From the NCBI GenBank assembly GCA_964016885.1, contig OZ024744.1, positions 22,028,298 through 22,092,297 on the forward strand: DNA of 64,000 bases, read 5' to 3'. The notes below the pieces were generated by a model. The model saw only the letters and a program-made list of their open reading frames with translations, was not told the DNA's origin and ran no database searches. This document shows, piece by piece, positions 18,545-34,130 of the stretch. Both the position numbers and the translations under genes were made by a program. Numbering within the stretch: position 1 is the stretch's first letter; each line of letters opens with the position of its first letter. This DNA is from Eledone cirrhosa. Its lineage: Eukaryota; Mollusca; Cephalopoda; Octopoda; Eledonidae.

Positions 18545-20578
18545 TTCAGGGACACTGGTACAGAGAGACAGAGGTACAGAGAGACACTGGTACAGAGAGA
18601 CAGAGGTCCAGAGACACTGGTACAGAGAGATAGAGAGAGAGACACAGGTACATAGAGATAGAGACACTGAGAAACTTTTACAGAGAGACAGACGTACAGA
18701 GACAGAGGTACAGAGAGACAGAGGTAGAGAGAGACACTGGCAGAGAGAGACAGAGGTACAGGGACTCTGGTACAGAGAGACAGAGGTACAGAGAGACACT
18801 GGTACAGAGAGACAGAGATACAGAGAGACACTGGTACAGAGAGACAGAGGTACAGAGAGATAGAGGTACAGAGACACTGGTACAGAGAGACGGTGGTACA
18901 GGGACACTGGTACAGAGAGACAGAGGTACAGAGAGACACTGGTACAGAGAGACAGAGGTGCAGAGAGACACTGGTACATAGAGACAGAGGTACAGAGAGA
19001 CAGTGGTACATAGAGACAGAGGTACAGAGAGACACTGGTACAGAGAGACAGAGGTACAGAGAGACGGAGACACAGAGACACAGAGACACTGGTACAGAGA
19101 GACAGAGGTAGAGGGACACTGGTTCAGAGAGACAGAGACAGAGACACTGGTACAGAGAGACAGAGACAGAGAGGCACTGGTACAGAGAGACAGAGGTACA
19201 GTGACGCTGGTACAGAGAGACAGAGGTACAGAGAGACAGTGGTACAGGACACTGGTACAGAGAGAATGAGGTACAGAGAGACACGGGTACAGAGAGACAG
19301 ATGTACAGAGAGACAGAGACAGAGACATTGGTACAGAGAGACAGAGACACAGAGACACTGGTACAGAGAGACAGTGGTACAGAGAGACAGTGGTACAGGG
19401 ATACTGGTACAGAGAGACAGAGGTACAGAGAGAGACACTGGTACAGAGAGACAGAGATACAGGGGAGACACTGGTACAGAGAGACAGAGGTAGAGAGAGA
19501 CAGAGGTACAGAGACACTGGTACAGAGAGACAGTGGTACAGGGACGCTGGTACAGAGAGACAGAGGTAAAGAGAGACACTGGTACAGAGAGACAGAGGTG
19601 CAGAGAGACACTGGTACATAGAGACAGAGGTAGAGAGAGACAGTGGTACATAGAGACAGAGGTACAGAGAGAGACACTGGTACAGAGAGACAGAGACACA
19701 GAGATACAGAGACACTGGTACAGAGAGACAGATGTACAGGGACACTGGTACAGAGAGACAGTGAAAGAGACACTGGTACAGAGAGACAGAGACAGAGAGG
19801 CACTGGTACAGAGAGACAGAGGTACAGGGACGCTGGTACAGAGAGACAGAGGTACAGAGAGACAGTGGTACAGGGACACGGGCACAGAGAGAATGAGGTA
19901 CAGAGAGACACGGGTACAGATAGACAGAGACAGAGACACTGGTACAGAGAGACAGAGACACAGAGACACTGGTACAGAGAGACAGTGGTACAGTGATACT
20001 GGTACAGAGAGACAGAGATACAGAGAGACACTGATACAGAGAGACAGATGTAGAGAGAGACAGACGTACAGAGACACTGGTACAGAGAGACAGTAGTACA
20101 GGGACACTGGTACAGAGAGACAGAGGTACAGAGAGACACTGGTACAGAGAGACAGAGGTACAGAGAGACACTGGTACAGAGAGACACTGGTACAGAGAGA
20201 CAATGGTACAGGGACACTGGTACAGAGAGACAGAGGTACAGAGAGACAGTGGTACAGATAGACCGAGGTACAGAGACACTGGTACAGAGAGACAGATGTA
20301 CAGAGAGACAGAGACAGAGACATTGGTACAGAGAGACAGAGACAGAGACATTGGTACAGAGAGACAGAGACAGAGACACAGGTACAGAGAGACAGAGACA
20401 CAGAGACACTGGTACAGAGAGTAAGAGGTCAAGAGACACTGATACAGAGAGATAGAGACAGAGACACTGGTACAGAGAGACAGAGGTCCAGAGACAGAGG
20501 TACAGCGAGACAGAGGTACAGATAGACAGAGGTACAGATAGACAGAGGTACAGAGACACTGGTACAGAGAGACGGTGG
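18545..20578 (+). repeat. Higher-order repeat I, copy 1 (about 2.03 kb)
   Basis: Monomer-variant order is reproduced in the next copy with an offset of 2,034 bp (for example GAAACTTTTACAG at 18671 and 20705). The preceding 18074-18544 is a partial, more diverged copy of the same unit. Confidence 0.9.
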
Positions 20579-22580
20579 TACAGGGTCACTGGTACAGAGA
20601 GACAGAGGTACAGAGAGACACTGGTACAGAGAGACAGAGGTCCAGAGACACTGGTACAGAGAGATAGAGAGAGAGACACAGGTACATAGAGATAGAGACA
20701 CTGAGAAACTTTTACAGAGAGACAGACGTACAGAGACAGAGGTACAGAGAGACAGAGGTAGAGAGAGACACTGGCAGAGAGAGACAGAGGTACAGGGACT
20801 CTGGTACAGAGAGACAGAGGTACAGAGAGACACTGGTACAGAGAGACAGAGATACAGAGAGACACTGGTACAGAGAGACAGAGGTACAGAGAGATAGAGG
20901 TACAGAGACACTGGTACAGAGAGACGGTGGTACAGGGACACTGGTACAGAGAGACAGAGGTACAGAGAGACACTGGTACAGAGAGACAGAGGTGCAGAGA
21001 GACACTGGTACATAGAGACAGAGGTACAGAGAGACAGTGGTACATAGAGACAGAGGTACAGAGAGACACTGGTACAGAGAGACAGAGGTACAGAGAGACG
21101 GAGACACAGAGACACAGAGACACTGGTACAGAGAGACAGAGGTAGAGGGACACTGGTTCAGAGAGACAGAGACAGAGACACTGGTACAGAGAGACAGAGA
21201 CAGAGAGGCACTGGTACAGAGAGACAGAGGTACAGGGACGCTGGTACAGAGAGACAGAGGTACAGAGAGACAGTGGTACAGGACACTGGTACAGAGAGAA
21301 TGAGGTACAGAGAGACACGGGTACAGAGAGACAGATGTACAGAGAGACAGAGACAGAGACACTGGTACAGAGAGACAGTGGTACAGGGATACTGGTACAG
21401 AGAGACAGAGGTACAGAGAGACACTGGTACAGAGAGACAGAGATACAGGGGAGACACTGGTACAGAGAGACAGAGGTAGAGAGAGACAGAGGTACAGAGA
21501 CACTGGTACAGAGAGACAGTGGTACAGGGACGCTGGTACAGAGAGACAGAGGTAAAGAGAGACACTGGTACAGAGAGACAGAGGTGCAGAGAGACACTGG
21601 TACATAGAGACAGAGGTAGAGAGAGACAGTGGTACATAGAGACAGAGGTACAGAGAGAGACACTGGTACAGAGAGACAGAGACACAGAGATACAGAGACA
21701 CTGGTACAGAGAGACAGATGTACAGGGACACTGGTACAGAGAGACAGTGAAAGAGACACTGGTACAGAGAGACAGAGACAGAGAGGCACTGGTACAGAGA
21801 GACAGAGGTACAGGGACGCTGGTACAGAGAGACAGAGGTACAGAGAGACAGTGGTACAGGGACACGGGCACAGAGAGAATGAGGTACAGAGAGACACGGG
21901 TACAGATAGACAGATGTACAGAGAGACAGAGACAGAGACACTGGTACAGAGAGACAGAGACACAGAGACACTGGTACAGAGAGACAGTGGTACAGTGATA
22001 CTGGTACAGAGAGACAGAGATACAGAGAGACACTGATACAGAGAGACAGATGTAGAGAGAGACAGACGTACAGAGACACTGGTACAGAGAGACAGTAGTA
22101 CAGGGACACTGGTACAGAGAGACAGAGGTACAGAGAGACACTGGTACAGAGAGACAGAGGTACAGAGAGACACTGGTACAGAGAGACACTGGTACAGAGA
22201 GACAATGGTACAGGGACACTGGTACAGAGAGACAGAGGTACAGAGAGACAGTGGTACAGATAGACCGAGGTACAGAGACACTGGTACAGAGAGACAGATG
22301 TACAGAGAGACAGAGACAGAGACATTGGTACAGGGAGACAGAGACAGAGACATTGGTACAGAGAGACAGAGACAGAGACACAGGTACAGAGAGACAGAGA
22401 CACAGAGACACTGGTACAGAGAGTAAGAGGTCAAGAGACACTGATACAGAGAGATAGAGACAGAGACACTGGTACAGAGAGACAGAGGTCCAGAGACAGA
22501 GGTACAGCGAGACAGAGGTACAGATAGACAGAGGTACAGATAGACAGAGGTACAGAGACACTGGTACAGAGAGACGGTGG
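20579..22580 (+). repeat. Higher-order repeat I, copy 2 (about 2.00 kb)
   Basis: Nearly identical to copy 1. Its right part is displaced by 2,002 rather than 2,034 bp, so two or so monomers were lost. Long stretches show no differences, indicating a recent duplication. Confidence 0.9.
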
Positions 22581-25300
22581 TACAGGGTCACTGGTACAGA
22601 GAGACAGAGGTACAGAGGGACACTGGTACAGAGAGACAGAGGTCCAGAGACACTGGTACAGAGAGATAGAGAGAGAGACACAGGTACATAGAGATAGAGA
22701 CACTGAGAAGCTTTTACAGAGAGACAGACGTACAGAGACAGAGGTACAGAGAGACAGAGGTAGAGAGAGACACTGGCAGAGAGAGACAGAGGTACAGGGA
22801 CTCTGGTACAGAGAGACAGAGGTACAGAGAGACACTGGTACAGAGAGACAGAGATACAGAGAGACACTGGTACAGAGAGACAGAGGTACAGAGAGATAGA
22901 GGGACAGAGACACTGGTACAGAGAGACGGTGGTACAGGGACACTGGTACAGAGAGACAGAGGTACAGAGAGACACTGGTATAGAGAGACAGGGGTGCAGA
23001 GAGACACTGGTACATAGAGACAGAGGTAGAGAGAGACAATGGCAGAGAGAGACAGAGGTACAGGGACTCTGGTACAGAGAGACAGAGGTACAGAGAGACA
23101 CTGGTACAGAGAGACAGAGATACAGAGAGACACTGGTACAGAGAGACAGAGGTACAGAGAGATAGAGGTACAGAGACACTGGTACAGAGAGACGGTGGTA
23201 CAGGGACACTGGTAGAGAGAGACAGAGGTACATAGAGATAGAGGTACAGAGAGACTGGTACAGAGAGACGGTGGTACAGGGACACTGGTAGAGAGAGACA
23301 GAGGTACAGAGAGATAGAGGTACAGAGACACTGGTACAGAGAGACGGTGGTACAGGGACACTGGTACAGAGAGACAGAGGTACAGAGAGACACTGGTATA
23401 GAGAGACAGGGGTGCAGAGAGACACTGGTACATAGAGACAGAGGTAGAGAGAGACAGTGGTACATAGAGACAGAGGTACATAGAGACACTGGTACAGTGA
23501 GACAGAGGTACAGAGAGACAGAGACACAGACACACAAAGACACTGGTACATAGAGACAGAGGTACAGGGACACTGGTTCAGAGAGACAGAGACAGAGACA
23601 CTGGTACAGAGAGACAGAGACAGAGAGGCACTGGTACAGAGAGACAGAGGTACAGGGACGCTGGTTCAGAGAGACAGAGGTACAGAGAGACAGTGGTACA
23701 GGACACTGGTACAGAGAGAATGGGGTACAGAGAGACACGGGTACAGAGAGACAGATGTACAGAGAGACAGAGACAGAGACACTGGTACAGAGAGACAGAG
23801 ACACAGAGACACTGGTACAGAGAGACAGTGGTACAGGGATACTGGTACAGAGAGACAGAGGTACAGAGAGACACTGGTACAGAGAGACAGAGATACAGGG
23901 GAGACACTTGTACCGAGAGACAGAGGTAGAGAGAGACAGAGGTACAGAGACACTGGTACAGAGAGACAGTGGTACAGGGACACTGGTACAGAGAGACAGA
24001 GGTACAGAGAGACACTGGTACAGAGAGACAGAGGTGCAGAGAGACACTGGTACATAGAGACAGAGGTAGAGAGAGACAGTGGTACATAGAGACAGAGGTA
24101 CATAGAGACACTGGTACAGTGAGACAGAGGTACAGAGAGACAGAGACACAGACACACAGAGACACTGGTACAGAGAGACAGATGTACAGGGACACTGGTA
24201 CAGAGAGACAGAGGTAGAGAGAGACACTGGCAGAGAGAGACAGAGGTACAGGGACTCTGGTACAGAGAGACAGAGGTACAGAGAGACACTGGTACAGAGA
24301 GACAGAGATACAGAGAGACACTGGTACAGAGAGACAGAGGTACAGAGAGATAGAGGTACAGAGACACTGGTACAGAGAGACGGTGGTACAGGGACACTGG
24401 TACAGAGAGACAGAGGTACAGAGAGACACTGGTATAGAGAGACAGGGGTGCAGAGAGACACTGGTACATAGAGACAGAGGTAGAGAGAGACAGTGGTACA
24501 TAGAGACAGAGGTACATAGAGACACTGGTACAGTGAGACAGAGGTACAGAGAGACAGAGACACAGACACACAGAGACACTGGTACAGAGAGACAGATGTA
24601 CAGGGACACTGGTACAGAGAGACAGAGACAGAGACACTGGTACAGAGAGACAGAAACAGAGAGGCACTGGTACAGAGAGACAGAGGTACAGGGACGCTGG
24701 TACAGAGAGACAGAGGTACAGAGAGACAGTGGTACAGGGACACGGGTACAGAGAGAATGAGGTACACCGAGACACGGGTACAGAGAGACAGATGTACAGA
24801 GAGACAGAGACAGAGACACTGGTACAGAGAGACAGAGACACAGAGACACTGGTACAGAGAGACAGTGGTACAGGGATACTGGTACAGAGCGACAGAGGTA
24901 CAGAGAGACACTGGTACAGAGAGACAGAGGTACAGAGAGACACTGGTACAGAGAGACACTGGTACAGAGGGACAGTGGTACAGGGACACTGGTACAGAGA
25001 GACAGAGGTACAGAGAGACAGTGGTACAGATAGACCGAGGTACAGACACACTGGTACAGAGAGACAGATGTACAGAGAGACAGAGACAGAGACATTGGTA
25101 CAGAGAGACAGAGACAGAGACATTGGTACAGAGAGACAGAGACAGAGACACAGGTAGAGAGAGACAGAGACACAGAGACACTGGTACAGAGAGTAAGAGG
25201 TCAAGAGACACTGATACAGAGAGACAGAGACAGAGACACTGGTACAGAGAGACAGAGTTCCAGAGACAGAGGTACAGCGAGACAGAGGTACAGATAGACA
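22581..25300 (+). repeat. Higher-order repeat I, rearranged third copy
   Basis: Starts like copies 1 and 2, then contains internal re-duplications, for example the same block at 22929 and 23347 (offset 418 bp) and again at 24383. The end near 25300 grades into type II arrangement. Confidence 0.75.
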
Positions 25301-28300
25301 GAGGTACAGATAGACAGTGGTACACAGAGACACTGGTACAGAGAGACAGATGGACAGAGAGACACTGGTACAGAGAGATAGAGGTACAGTGAAGCTGGTA
25401 CAGAGAGATAGAGTTACAGTGACACTGGTACAGAGAGACAGCGGTACAGAGAGACAGAGGTACACAGAGACATCGTACAGAGAGACAGAGGTACAGAGAG
25501 ACAGAGGTACAGAGAGGCAGCGGTACAGAGAGAGAGAGAGATACAGAGAGACAGAGGTACAGAGTCACTGGTACAGAGAGACAGAGGTACAGCGAGTCAG
25601 AGGTACACAGATACAGAGGTACAGAGACACTGGTACAGACATACAGTGGTACAGGGACACTGGTACAGAGAGACAGAGGTACAGAGAGACACTGGTACAG
25701 AGAGACAGAGGTACAGAGAGACAGAGGTACAGAGATACAGAGGTAGAGGGAGACAGAGGTACAGACAGACACTGGTACAGAGAGACACCAGTACACAGAG
25801 ACACTGGCTCCAGCGAGACAGAGGTACAGAGAGACAGAGGTACAGAGACAGAGGTACAGAGAGACAGAGGTACAGGGACACTGGTTCAGAGAGACATATG
25901 TACAGAGAGACAGAGGTACACAGAGACAGTTGTACTGAGAGACAGAGGTACAGAGAGACATAGGTACAGAGAGACAGAGGTACAGAGAGACAGAGCTACA
26001 GAGACACTGGTACAGACATACATTGGTACAGGGACACTGGTACAGAGAGACACTGGTACAGAGAGACAGAGGTACAGAGAGACAGAGGTACAGAGAGACA
26101 GAGGTACAGGTAGACAGATGTACAGAGAGACACTGGTACAGAGAGACACCGGTACACAGAGACACTGAGACAGAGTTACAGAGAGAGAGAGGTACAGAGA
26201 GACAGAGGTACAGGGACAGTGGTTCAGAGAGACAGATGTACAGAGACATTGGTACAGAGAGACAGAGGTACACAGAGACAGTGGTACTGAGAGACAGAGG
26301 TACAGAAAGACATAGGTACAGATAGACAGCGGTACAGAGAGACAGAGGTACATATAGACAGAGGTACAGAGAGACAGAGGTACAGAGAAACAGATGTACA
26401 GGGAGACACTGGTACAGAGAGACAGAGGTACAGAGAGACAGAGGTACAGAGATACTGGTACAGAGATACAGTGGTACAGAGAGACTGAGACAGAGACACT
26501 GGTACAGAGAGACAGAGACACAGAGACATTGGTACAGAGAGACAGAGGTACAGGGACACTTGTACAGAGAGACAGAGGTACAGGGACACAAGTACAGGGA
26601 AACAGAGACACTGTTACAGAGATACAGTGGTACAGAGAGACAGAGACACTGGTACAGAGAGACAGAGGTACAGAGACACTGGTACAGAGAGACAGAGGTA
26701 CAGGGGCACTGGTACAGAGACACAGATGTACAGAGATACTGGTACAGAGATACAGTGGTACAGAGAGACTGAGACAGAGACACTGGTACAGAGAGACAGA
26801 GACACAGAGACACGGAGACATTGGTACAGAGAGACAGAGACACTGGTACAGTGAGACAGAGGTACAGAGACACTGGTACAGAGAGACAGAGGTACAGAGA
26901 CACTCGTACAGAGAGACTGAAGTACAGACAGACAGAGCTACAGAGTCACTGGTACAGAGAGACAGAGACAGAGACATTGGTACAGAGAGACAGAGACAGA
27001 GACACTTGTACACAGACACAGAGGTACAGAGACAGAGGTACAGAGAAACAGATACAGAGACACTGGTACAGAGAGACAGAGGTACAGAGAGACAGAGGTA
27101 CAGATAGACAGAGGTAAAGAGAGACAGAGGTACAGAGAAAGAGGTAGAGAGAGACAGTGGTACACAGAGAGACTGGTACAAAGAGACAGAGGTACAGAGA
27201 GACAGAGGTACAGATAGACAGTGGTACACAGAGAGACTGGTACAGAGAGACAGAGGTACAGAGAGACAGAGGTACAGCGATACGGAGGTACAGATAGACA
27301 GTGGTACACGGAGACACTGGTACAGAGAGACAGAGGTACAGTGACGCTGGTACAGAGAGATAGAGCTACACTGACACTGGTACAGAGATACAGCGGCACA
27401 GAGAGACAGAGGTACAGATGTACAGAGGTACATAGACACAAGTACAGGGAGACAGAGACACCGTTACAGAGAGACAGAGGTAGACTGACACTGGTACAGA
27501 GAGGCGGAGATACAGAGACACTGGTACAGAGAGACAGAGGTACAGAGAGATACTGGTACAGAGAGACAGAGGTACAGAGAGACAGAGATGCACAGAGACA
27601 GTGGTACAGAGAGACAGAGGTACAGAGAAACAATGGTACAGAGAGACACTGGTACAGAAAGACATAGGTACAGAGAGACAGAGGTACAGAGAGACAGAGT
27701 TACAGAGACACTGGTACAGATATACAGTAGTACAGGGACACTGGTAGAGAGAGACAGAGGTACAGAGAGACACTGGTACAGATAGACAGGGGTATGGAGA
27801 CACTGGTACAGAGAGGCGGAGATACTGAGACACTGGTACAGAGAGACAGAGGTACAGAGAGACACTGGTACAGAGAGACAGAGGTACAGAGAGACAGAGG
27901 TACACATAGACATGGTACAGAGAGATAGAGGTACAGAGAGACAGAGGTACAGAGACACTGGTACAGATATATAGTAGTACAGGGACACTGGTAGAGAGAG
28001 ACAGAGGTACAGACAGACACTGGTACAGAGAGACAGGGGTACAGAGACACTGGTACAGAGAGGCGGAGATACAGAGACACTGGTAGAGAGAGACAGAGGT
28101 ACATAGAGACACTGGTACAGAGAGACAGAGGTACAGAGAGACAGAGGTACAGCGAGACAGAGGTACAGATAGACAGTGGTACACAGAGAGACTGGTACAG
28201 AGAGACAGAGGTACAGAGAGACAGAGGTACAGCGAGACAGAGGTACAGATAGACAGTGGTACACAGAGACACTGTTACAGAGAGACAGAGGTACAGTGAC

Positions 28301-28990
28301 ACTGGTACAGAGAGATAGAGCTACAGTGACACTGTTACAGAGATACAGCGGTACAGAGAGACAGAGGTACAGATGGACAGAGGTACATAGACACTGGTAC
28401 AGAGAGACAGAGACACCGGTACAGAGATACAGAGGTAGAGAGACACTGGTACAGAGAGGCGGAGATACAGAGACACTGGTACAGAGAGACAGAGGTACAA
28501 AGAGACACTGGTACAGAGAGACAGAGATGCACAGAGACAGTGGTACAGAGAGACAGAGGTACAGAGAAACAATGGTACAGAGAGACACTGGTACAGAGAG
28601 ACACTGGTACAGAATGACAGAGGTACAGAGAGACAGAGGTACAGAGAGACAGAGGTACAGAGACACTGGTACAGATATACAGTAGTACAGGGACACTGGT
28701 AGAGAGAGACAGAGGTACAGAGAGACAGAGGTACAGAGACACTGCTACAGATATACAGTAGTACAGGGACACTGGTAGAGAGAGACAGAGGTACAGAGAG
28801 ACACTGGTACAGAGAGACAGGGGTATGGAGACACTGGTACAGAGAGGCGGAGATACAGAGACACTGGTACAGAGAGACAGAGGTACAGAGAGACACTGGT
28901 ACAGAGAGACAGAGGTACAGAGAGACAGAGGTACACATAGACATGGTACAGAGAGACAGAGGTACAGAGACACTGGTACAGATATATAGT
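25300..28990 (+). repeat. Transitional zone between the two higher-order repeats
   Basis: Same monomers but no clean 2-kb period. Sub-repeats of about 0.95 kb are visible (27221 and 28176 begin matching blocks). Carries unusual variants such as GACACCAG and GACACCGG. Confidence 0.65.
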
Positions 28991-28999
28991 AGTGCAGGG

Positions 29000-31560
29000 A
29001 CACTGGTAGAGAGAGACAGAGGTACAGACAGACACTGGTACAGAGAGACAGGGGTACAGAGACACTGGTACAGAGAGGCGGAGATACAGAGACACTGGTA
29101 CAGAGAGACAGAGGTACAGAGAGACACTGGTACAGAGAGACAGAGGTACAGAGAGACAGAGGTACACAGAGACATGGTACAGAGAGACAGAGGTACAGAG
29201 AGATTGAGGTACAGAGAGACAGACGTACAGAGAGACACTGGTACAGAGAGACAGATGTACATAGAGACAGAGATACGGAGAGACCGAGGTACAGAGACAC
29301 TGATACAGAGAGACAGAGGTACAGAGAGTCAGAGGTACAGAGAGACAGAGGTACAGTGAGACAAAAGGTACAGAGAGACAGACGTACAGAGAGACACTGG
29401 TACAGAGAGACAGAGTTACATAGAGACAGAGATACAGAGAGACAGAGGTACAGAGATACTGGTACAGAGAGACAGAGGTACAGAGAGACAGAGGTACAGA
29501 GAGTCAGAGGTACAGAGAGACAGAGGTACAGAGACACTGGTACAGAGAAACAGATACAGAGACATTGGTACAGAGAGGCAGAGACAGAGACATAGGTACA
29601 GAGAGACAGAGACACAGAGACACTGGTACAGAGAGACAGAGACAGATAAACTGGTACAGAGAGACAGAGGTACAGAGAGACAGAGGTACAGAGACATGGT
29701 ACAGAGAGACAGAGACAGAGACACAGGTACAGAGAGACAGAGACATCTGAGAAACTGGTACAGAGAAACAGAGGTACAGAGAGACACTGGTACAGAGAGA
29801 CAGAGGTACAGAGAGATACTGGTACAGAGAGACAGAGGCACAGAGACACTGGTTCAGAGATATAGAGGTACAGTGACACTGGTACAGAGAGACCGTGATA
29901 CAGAGTGACAGAGGTACAGATAGACAGAGGTACACATACATTGGTACAGAGAGACAGAGACACTGGTACAGAGAGACAGAGGTACAGAGAGACAGAGGTA
30001 CAGATAGACAGAGGTACATATAGACAGAGGTACAGAGAAAGAGGTACAGAGAGACAGTGGTACACAGAGAGACTGGTACAAAGAGACAGAGGTACAGAGA
30101 GACAGAGGTACATCGAGACAGAGGTACATATAGACAGTGGTACACAGAGAGACTGGTACAGAGAAACAGAGGTACAGAGAGACAGAGGTACAGCGACACA
30201 GAGGTACAGTTAGACAGTGGTACACAGAGACACTGGTACAGAGAGACAGAGGTACAGTGACACTGGTACAGAGAGATGGAGCTACAGTGACACTGGTACA
30301 TAGAGACAGCGGTACAGAGAGACAGAGGTACAGATGGACAGAGATACAGAGACACTGGTACAGGGAGACAGAGACACTGGTACAGAGAGACAGAGGTAGA
30401 GAGACACTGGTACAGAGTCACTGGTACCGAGAGGCAGATATACAGAGACAGTGGTACAGAGAGACAGAGGTACAGAGACACTGGTACAGAGAGACAGAGA
30501 TACAGAGACACTGGTACAGAGAGACAGAGGTACAGAGAGACACTGGTACCGAGAGACAGAGGTACAGAGAGACAGAGGTACACAGAGACAGAGGTACACA
30601 GAGACAGAGGTACAGAGAGACAGAGGTACAGAGAGACAGAGGTACAGAGAGACAGAACTACAGAGAGACACTGGTACAGAAAGACAGAGTTACAGAGAGA
30701 CAGAGGTACAGAGAGACAGACGTACAGAGACACTGGTACAGAGAGACAGAGGTACAGAGCGTCAGAGGTACAGAGACACTGGTACAGAGATATAGAGGTA
30801 CAGTGACACTGGTACAGAGAGACCGTGATACAGAGAGACGGAGGTACAGATAGACAGAGGTACACATACATTGGTACAAAGAGACAGAGACACTGGTACA
30901 GAGAGACAGAGGTACAGAGAGACGGAGGTACAGATAGGCAGAAGTACAGAGAGACAGAGGTACAGAGAAAGATGTACAGAGAGACAGTGGTACACAGAGA
31001 GACTGGTACAAAGAGACAGAGGTACAGAGAGACAGAATTACAGCGAGACAGAGGTACAGATAGACAGTGGTACACAGAGAGACTGGTACAGAGAGACAGA
31101 GGTACAGCGAGACAGAGGTACAGAAAGACAGTGGTACACTGAGACACTGGTACAGAGAGACAGAGGTACAGTGACACTGGTACAGAGAGATAGAGCTACA
31201 GTGACACTGGTACAGAGAGACAGCGGTACAGAGAGACAGAGGTACAGATGGATAGAGGTACATATACACTGGTACAGGGAGACAGAGACACCGGTACAGA
31301 GAGACAGAGGTAGAGAGACACTGGTACAGAGAGGCAGAGATACAGAGACACTGGTACAGAGATACAGAGGTACAGAGAGGCACTGGTACAGAGAGACAGA
31401 GGTACAGAGAGACAGAGATGCACACAGACAGAGGTACAGAGAGACAGAAGTACAGAGAAACAATGGTACAGAGAGACACTGGTACAGAAAGACAGAGGTA
31501 CAGAGAGACAGAGGTACAGAGAGACAGAGGTACAGAGACACTGCTACAGATATACAGTAG
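29000..31560 (+). repeat. Higher-order repeat II, unit A (2,568 bp)
   Basis: Recurs with an exact 2,568-bp offset: blocks starting at 29356, 29565, 29696, 30137 and 30451 reappear at 31924, 32133, 32264, 32705 and 33019. Landmark CAGATGGACAGAGATACAG at 30331 and 32899. Confidence 0.9.
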
Positions 31561-34130
31561 TACAGGGACACTGGTACAGAGAGACAGAGGTACAGACAGA
31601 CACTGGTACAGAGAGACAGGGGTACAGAGACACTGGTACAGAGAGGCGGAGATACAGAGACACTGGTACAGAGAGACAGAGGTACGGAGAGACACTGGTA
31701 CAGAGAGACAGAGGTACAGAGAGACAGAGGTACACAGAGACATGGTACAGAGAGACAGAGGTACAGAGAGATTGAGGTACAGAGAGACAGACGTACAGAG
31801 AGACACTGGTACAGAGAGACAGATGTACATAGAGACAGAGATACGGAGAGACCGAGGTACAGAGACACTGATACAGAGAGACAGAGGTACAGAGAGTCAG
31901 AGGTACAGAGAGACAGAGGTACAGTGAGACAAAAGGTACAGAGAGACAGACGTACAGAGAGACACTGGTACAGAGAGACAGAGTTACATAGAGACAGAGA
32001 TACAGAGAGACAGAGGTACAGAGATACTGGTACAGAGAGACAGAGGTACAGAGAGACAGAGGTACAGAGAGTCAGAGGTACAGAGAGACAGAGGTACAGA
32101 GACACTGGTACAGAGAAACAGATACAGAGACATTGGTACAGAGAGGCAGAGACAGAGACATAGGTACAGAGAGACAGAGACACAGAGACACTGGTACAGA
32201 GAGACAGAGACAGATAAACTGGTACAGAGAGACAGAGGTACAGAGAGACAGAGGTACAGAGACATGGTACAGAGAGACAGAGACAGAGACACAGGTACAG
32301 AGAGACAGAGACATCTGAGAAACTGGTACAGAGAAACAGAGGTACAGAGAGACACTGGTACAGAGAGACAGAGGTACAGAGAGATACTGGTACAGAGAGA
32401 CAGAGGCACAGAGACACTGGTTCAGAGATATAGAGGTACAGTGACACTGGTACAGAGAGACCGTGATACAGAGTGACAGAGGTACAGATAGACAGAGGTA
32501 CACATACATTGGTACAGAGAGACAGAGACACTGGTACAGAGAGACAGAGGTACAGAGAGACAGAGGTACAGATAGACAGAGGTACATATAGACAGAGGTA
32601 CAGAGAAAGAGGTACAGAGAGACAGTGGTACACAGAGAGACTGGTACAAAGAGACAGAGGTACAGAGAGACAGAGGTACATCGAGACAGAGGTACATATA
32701 GACAGTGGTACACAGAGAGACTGGTACAGAGAAACAGAGGTACAGAGAGACAGAGGTACAGCGACACAGAGGTACAGTTAGACAGTGGTACACAGAGACA
32801 CTGGTACAGAGAGACAGAGGTACAGTGACACTGGTACAGAGAGATGGAGCTACAGTGACACTGGTACATAGAGACAGCGGTACAGAGAGACAGAGGTACA
32901 GATGGACAGAGATACAGAGACACTGGTACAGGGAGACAGAGACACTGGTACAGAGAGACAGAGGTAGAGAGACACTGGTACAGAGTCACTGGTACCGAGA
33001 GGCAGATATACAGAGACAGTGGTACAGAGAGACAGAGGTACAGAGACACTGGTACAGAGAGACAGAGATACAGAGACACTGGTACAGAGAGACAGAGGTA
33101 CAGAGAGACACTGGTACCGAGAGACAGAGGTACAGAGAGACAGAGGTACACAGAGACAGAGGTACACAGAGACAGAGGTACAGAGAGACAGAGGTACAGA
33201 GAGACAGAGGTACAGAGAGACAGAACTACAGAGAGACACTGGTACAGAAAGACAGAGTTACAGAGAGACAGAGGTACAGAGAGACAGACGTACAGAGACA
33301 CTGGTACAGAGAGACAGAGGTACAGAGCGTCAGAGGTACAGAGACACTGGTACAGAGATATAGAGGTACAGTGACACTGGTACAGAGAGACCGTGATACA
33401 GAGAGACGGAGGTACAGATAGACAGAGGTACACATACATTGGTACAAAGAGACAGAGACACTGGTACAGAGAGACAGAGGTACAGAGAGACGGAGGTACA
33501 GATAGACAGAAGTACAGAGAGACAGAGGTACAGAGAAAGATGTACAGAGAGACAGTGGTACACAGAGAGACTGGTACAAAGAGACAGAGGTACAGAGAGA
33601 CAGAATTACAGCGAGACAGAGGTACAGATAGACAGTGGTACACAGAGAGACTGGTACAGAGAGACAGAGGTACAGAGAGACAGAGGTACAGCGACACAGA
33701 GGTACAGTTAGACAGTGGTACACAGAGACACTGGTACAGAGAGACAGAGGTACAGTGACACTGGTACAGAGAGATGGAGCTACAGTGACACTGGTACATA
33801 GAGACAGCGGTACAGAGAGACAGAGGTACAGATGGACAGAGATACAGAGACACTGGTACAGGGAGACAGAGACACTGGTACAGAGAGACAGAGGTAGAGA
33901 GACACTGGTACAGAGTCACTGGTACCGAGAGGCAGATATACAGAGACAGTGGTACAGAGAGACAGAGGTACAGAGACACTGGTACAGAGAGACAGAGATA
34001 CAGAGACACTGGTACAGAGAGACAGAGGTACAGAGAGACACTGGTACCGAGAGACAGAGGTACAGAGAGACAGAGGTACACAGAGACAGAGGTACACAGA
34101 GACAGAGGTACAGAGAGACAGAGGTACAGA
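31561..34130 (+). repeat. Higher-order repeat II, unit B
   Basis: Near-identical to unit A. Unit A sequence from 30871 on reappears at 34369 (offset 3,498 = 2,568 + 930), because an additional 930-bp segment was inserted. Confidence 0.88.

Noticed and set aside
18070..26903. Antisense open frames of 1454 and 1490 codons, Ser/Leu/Cys/Val-rich
   Set aside because: They arise because the satellite's complement lacks stop codons in all frames. There is no non-repetitive domain, splice structure or start context, and the frames overlap others of the same composition. Composition does not match known cephalopod structural proteins such as reflectins or suckerins.
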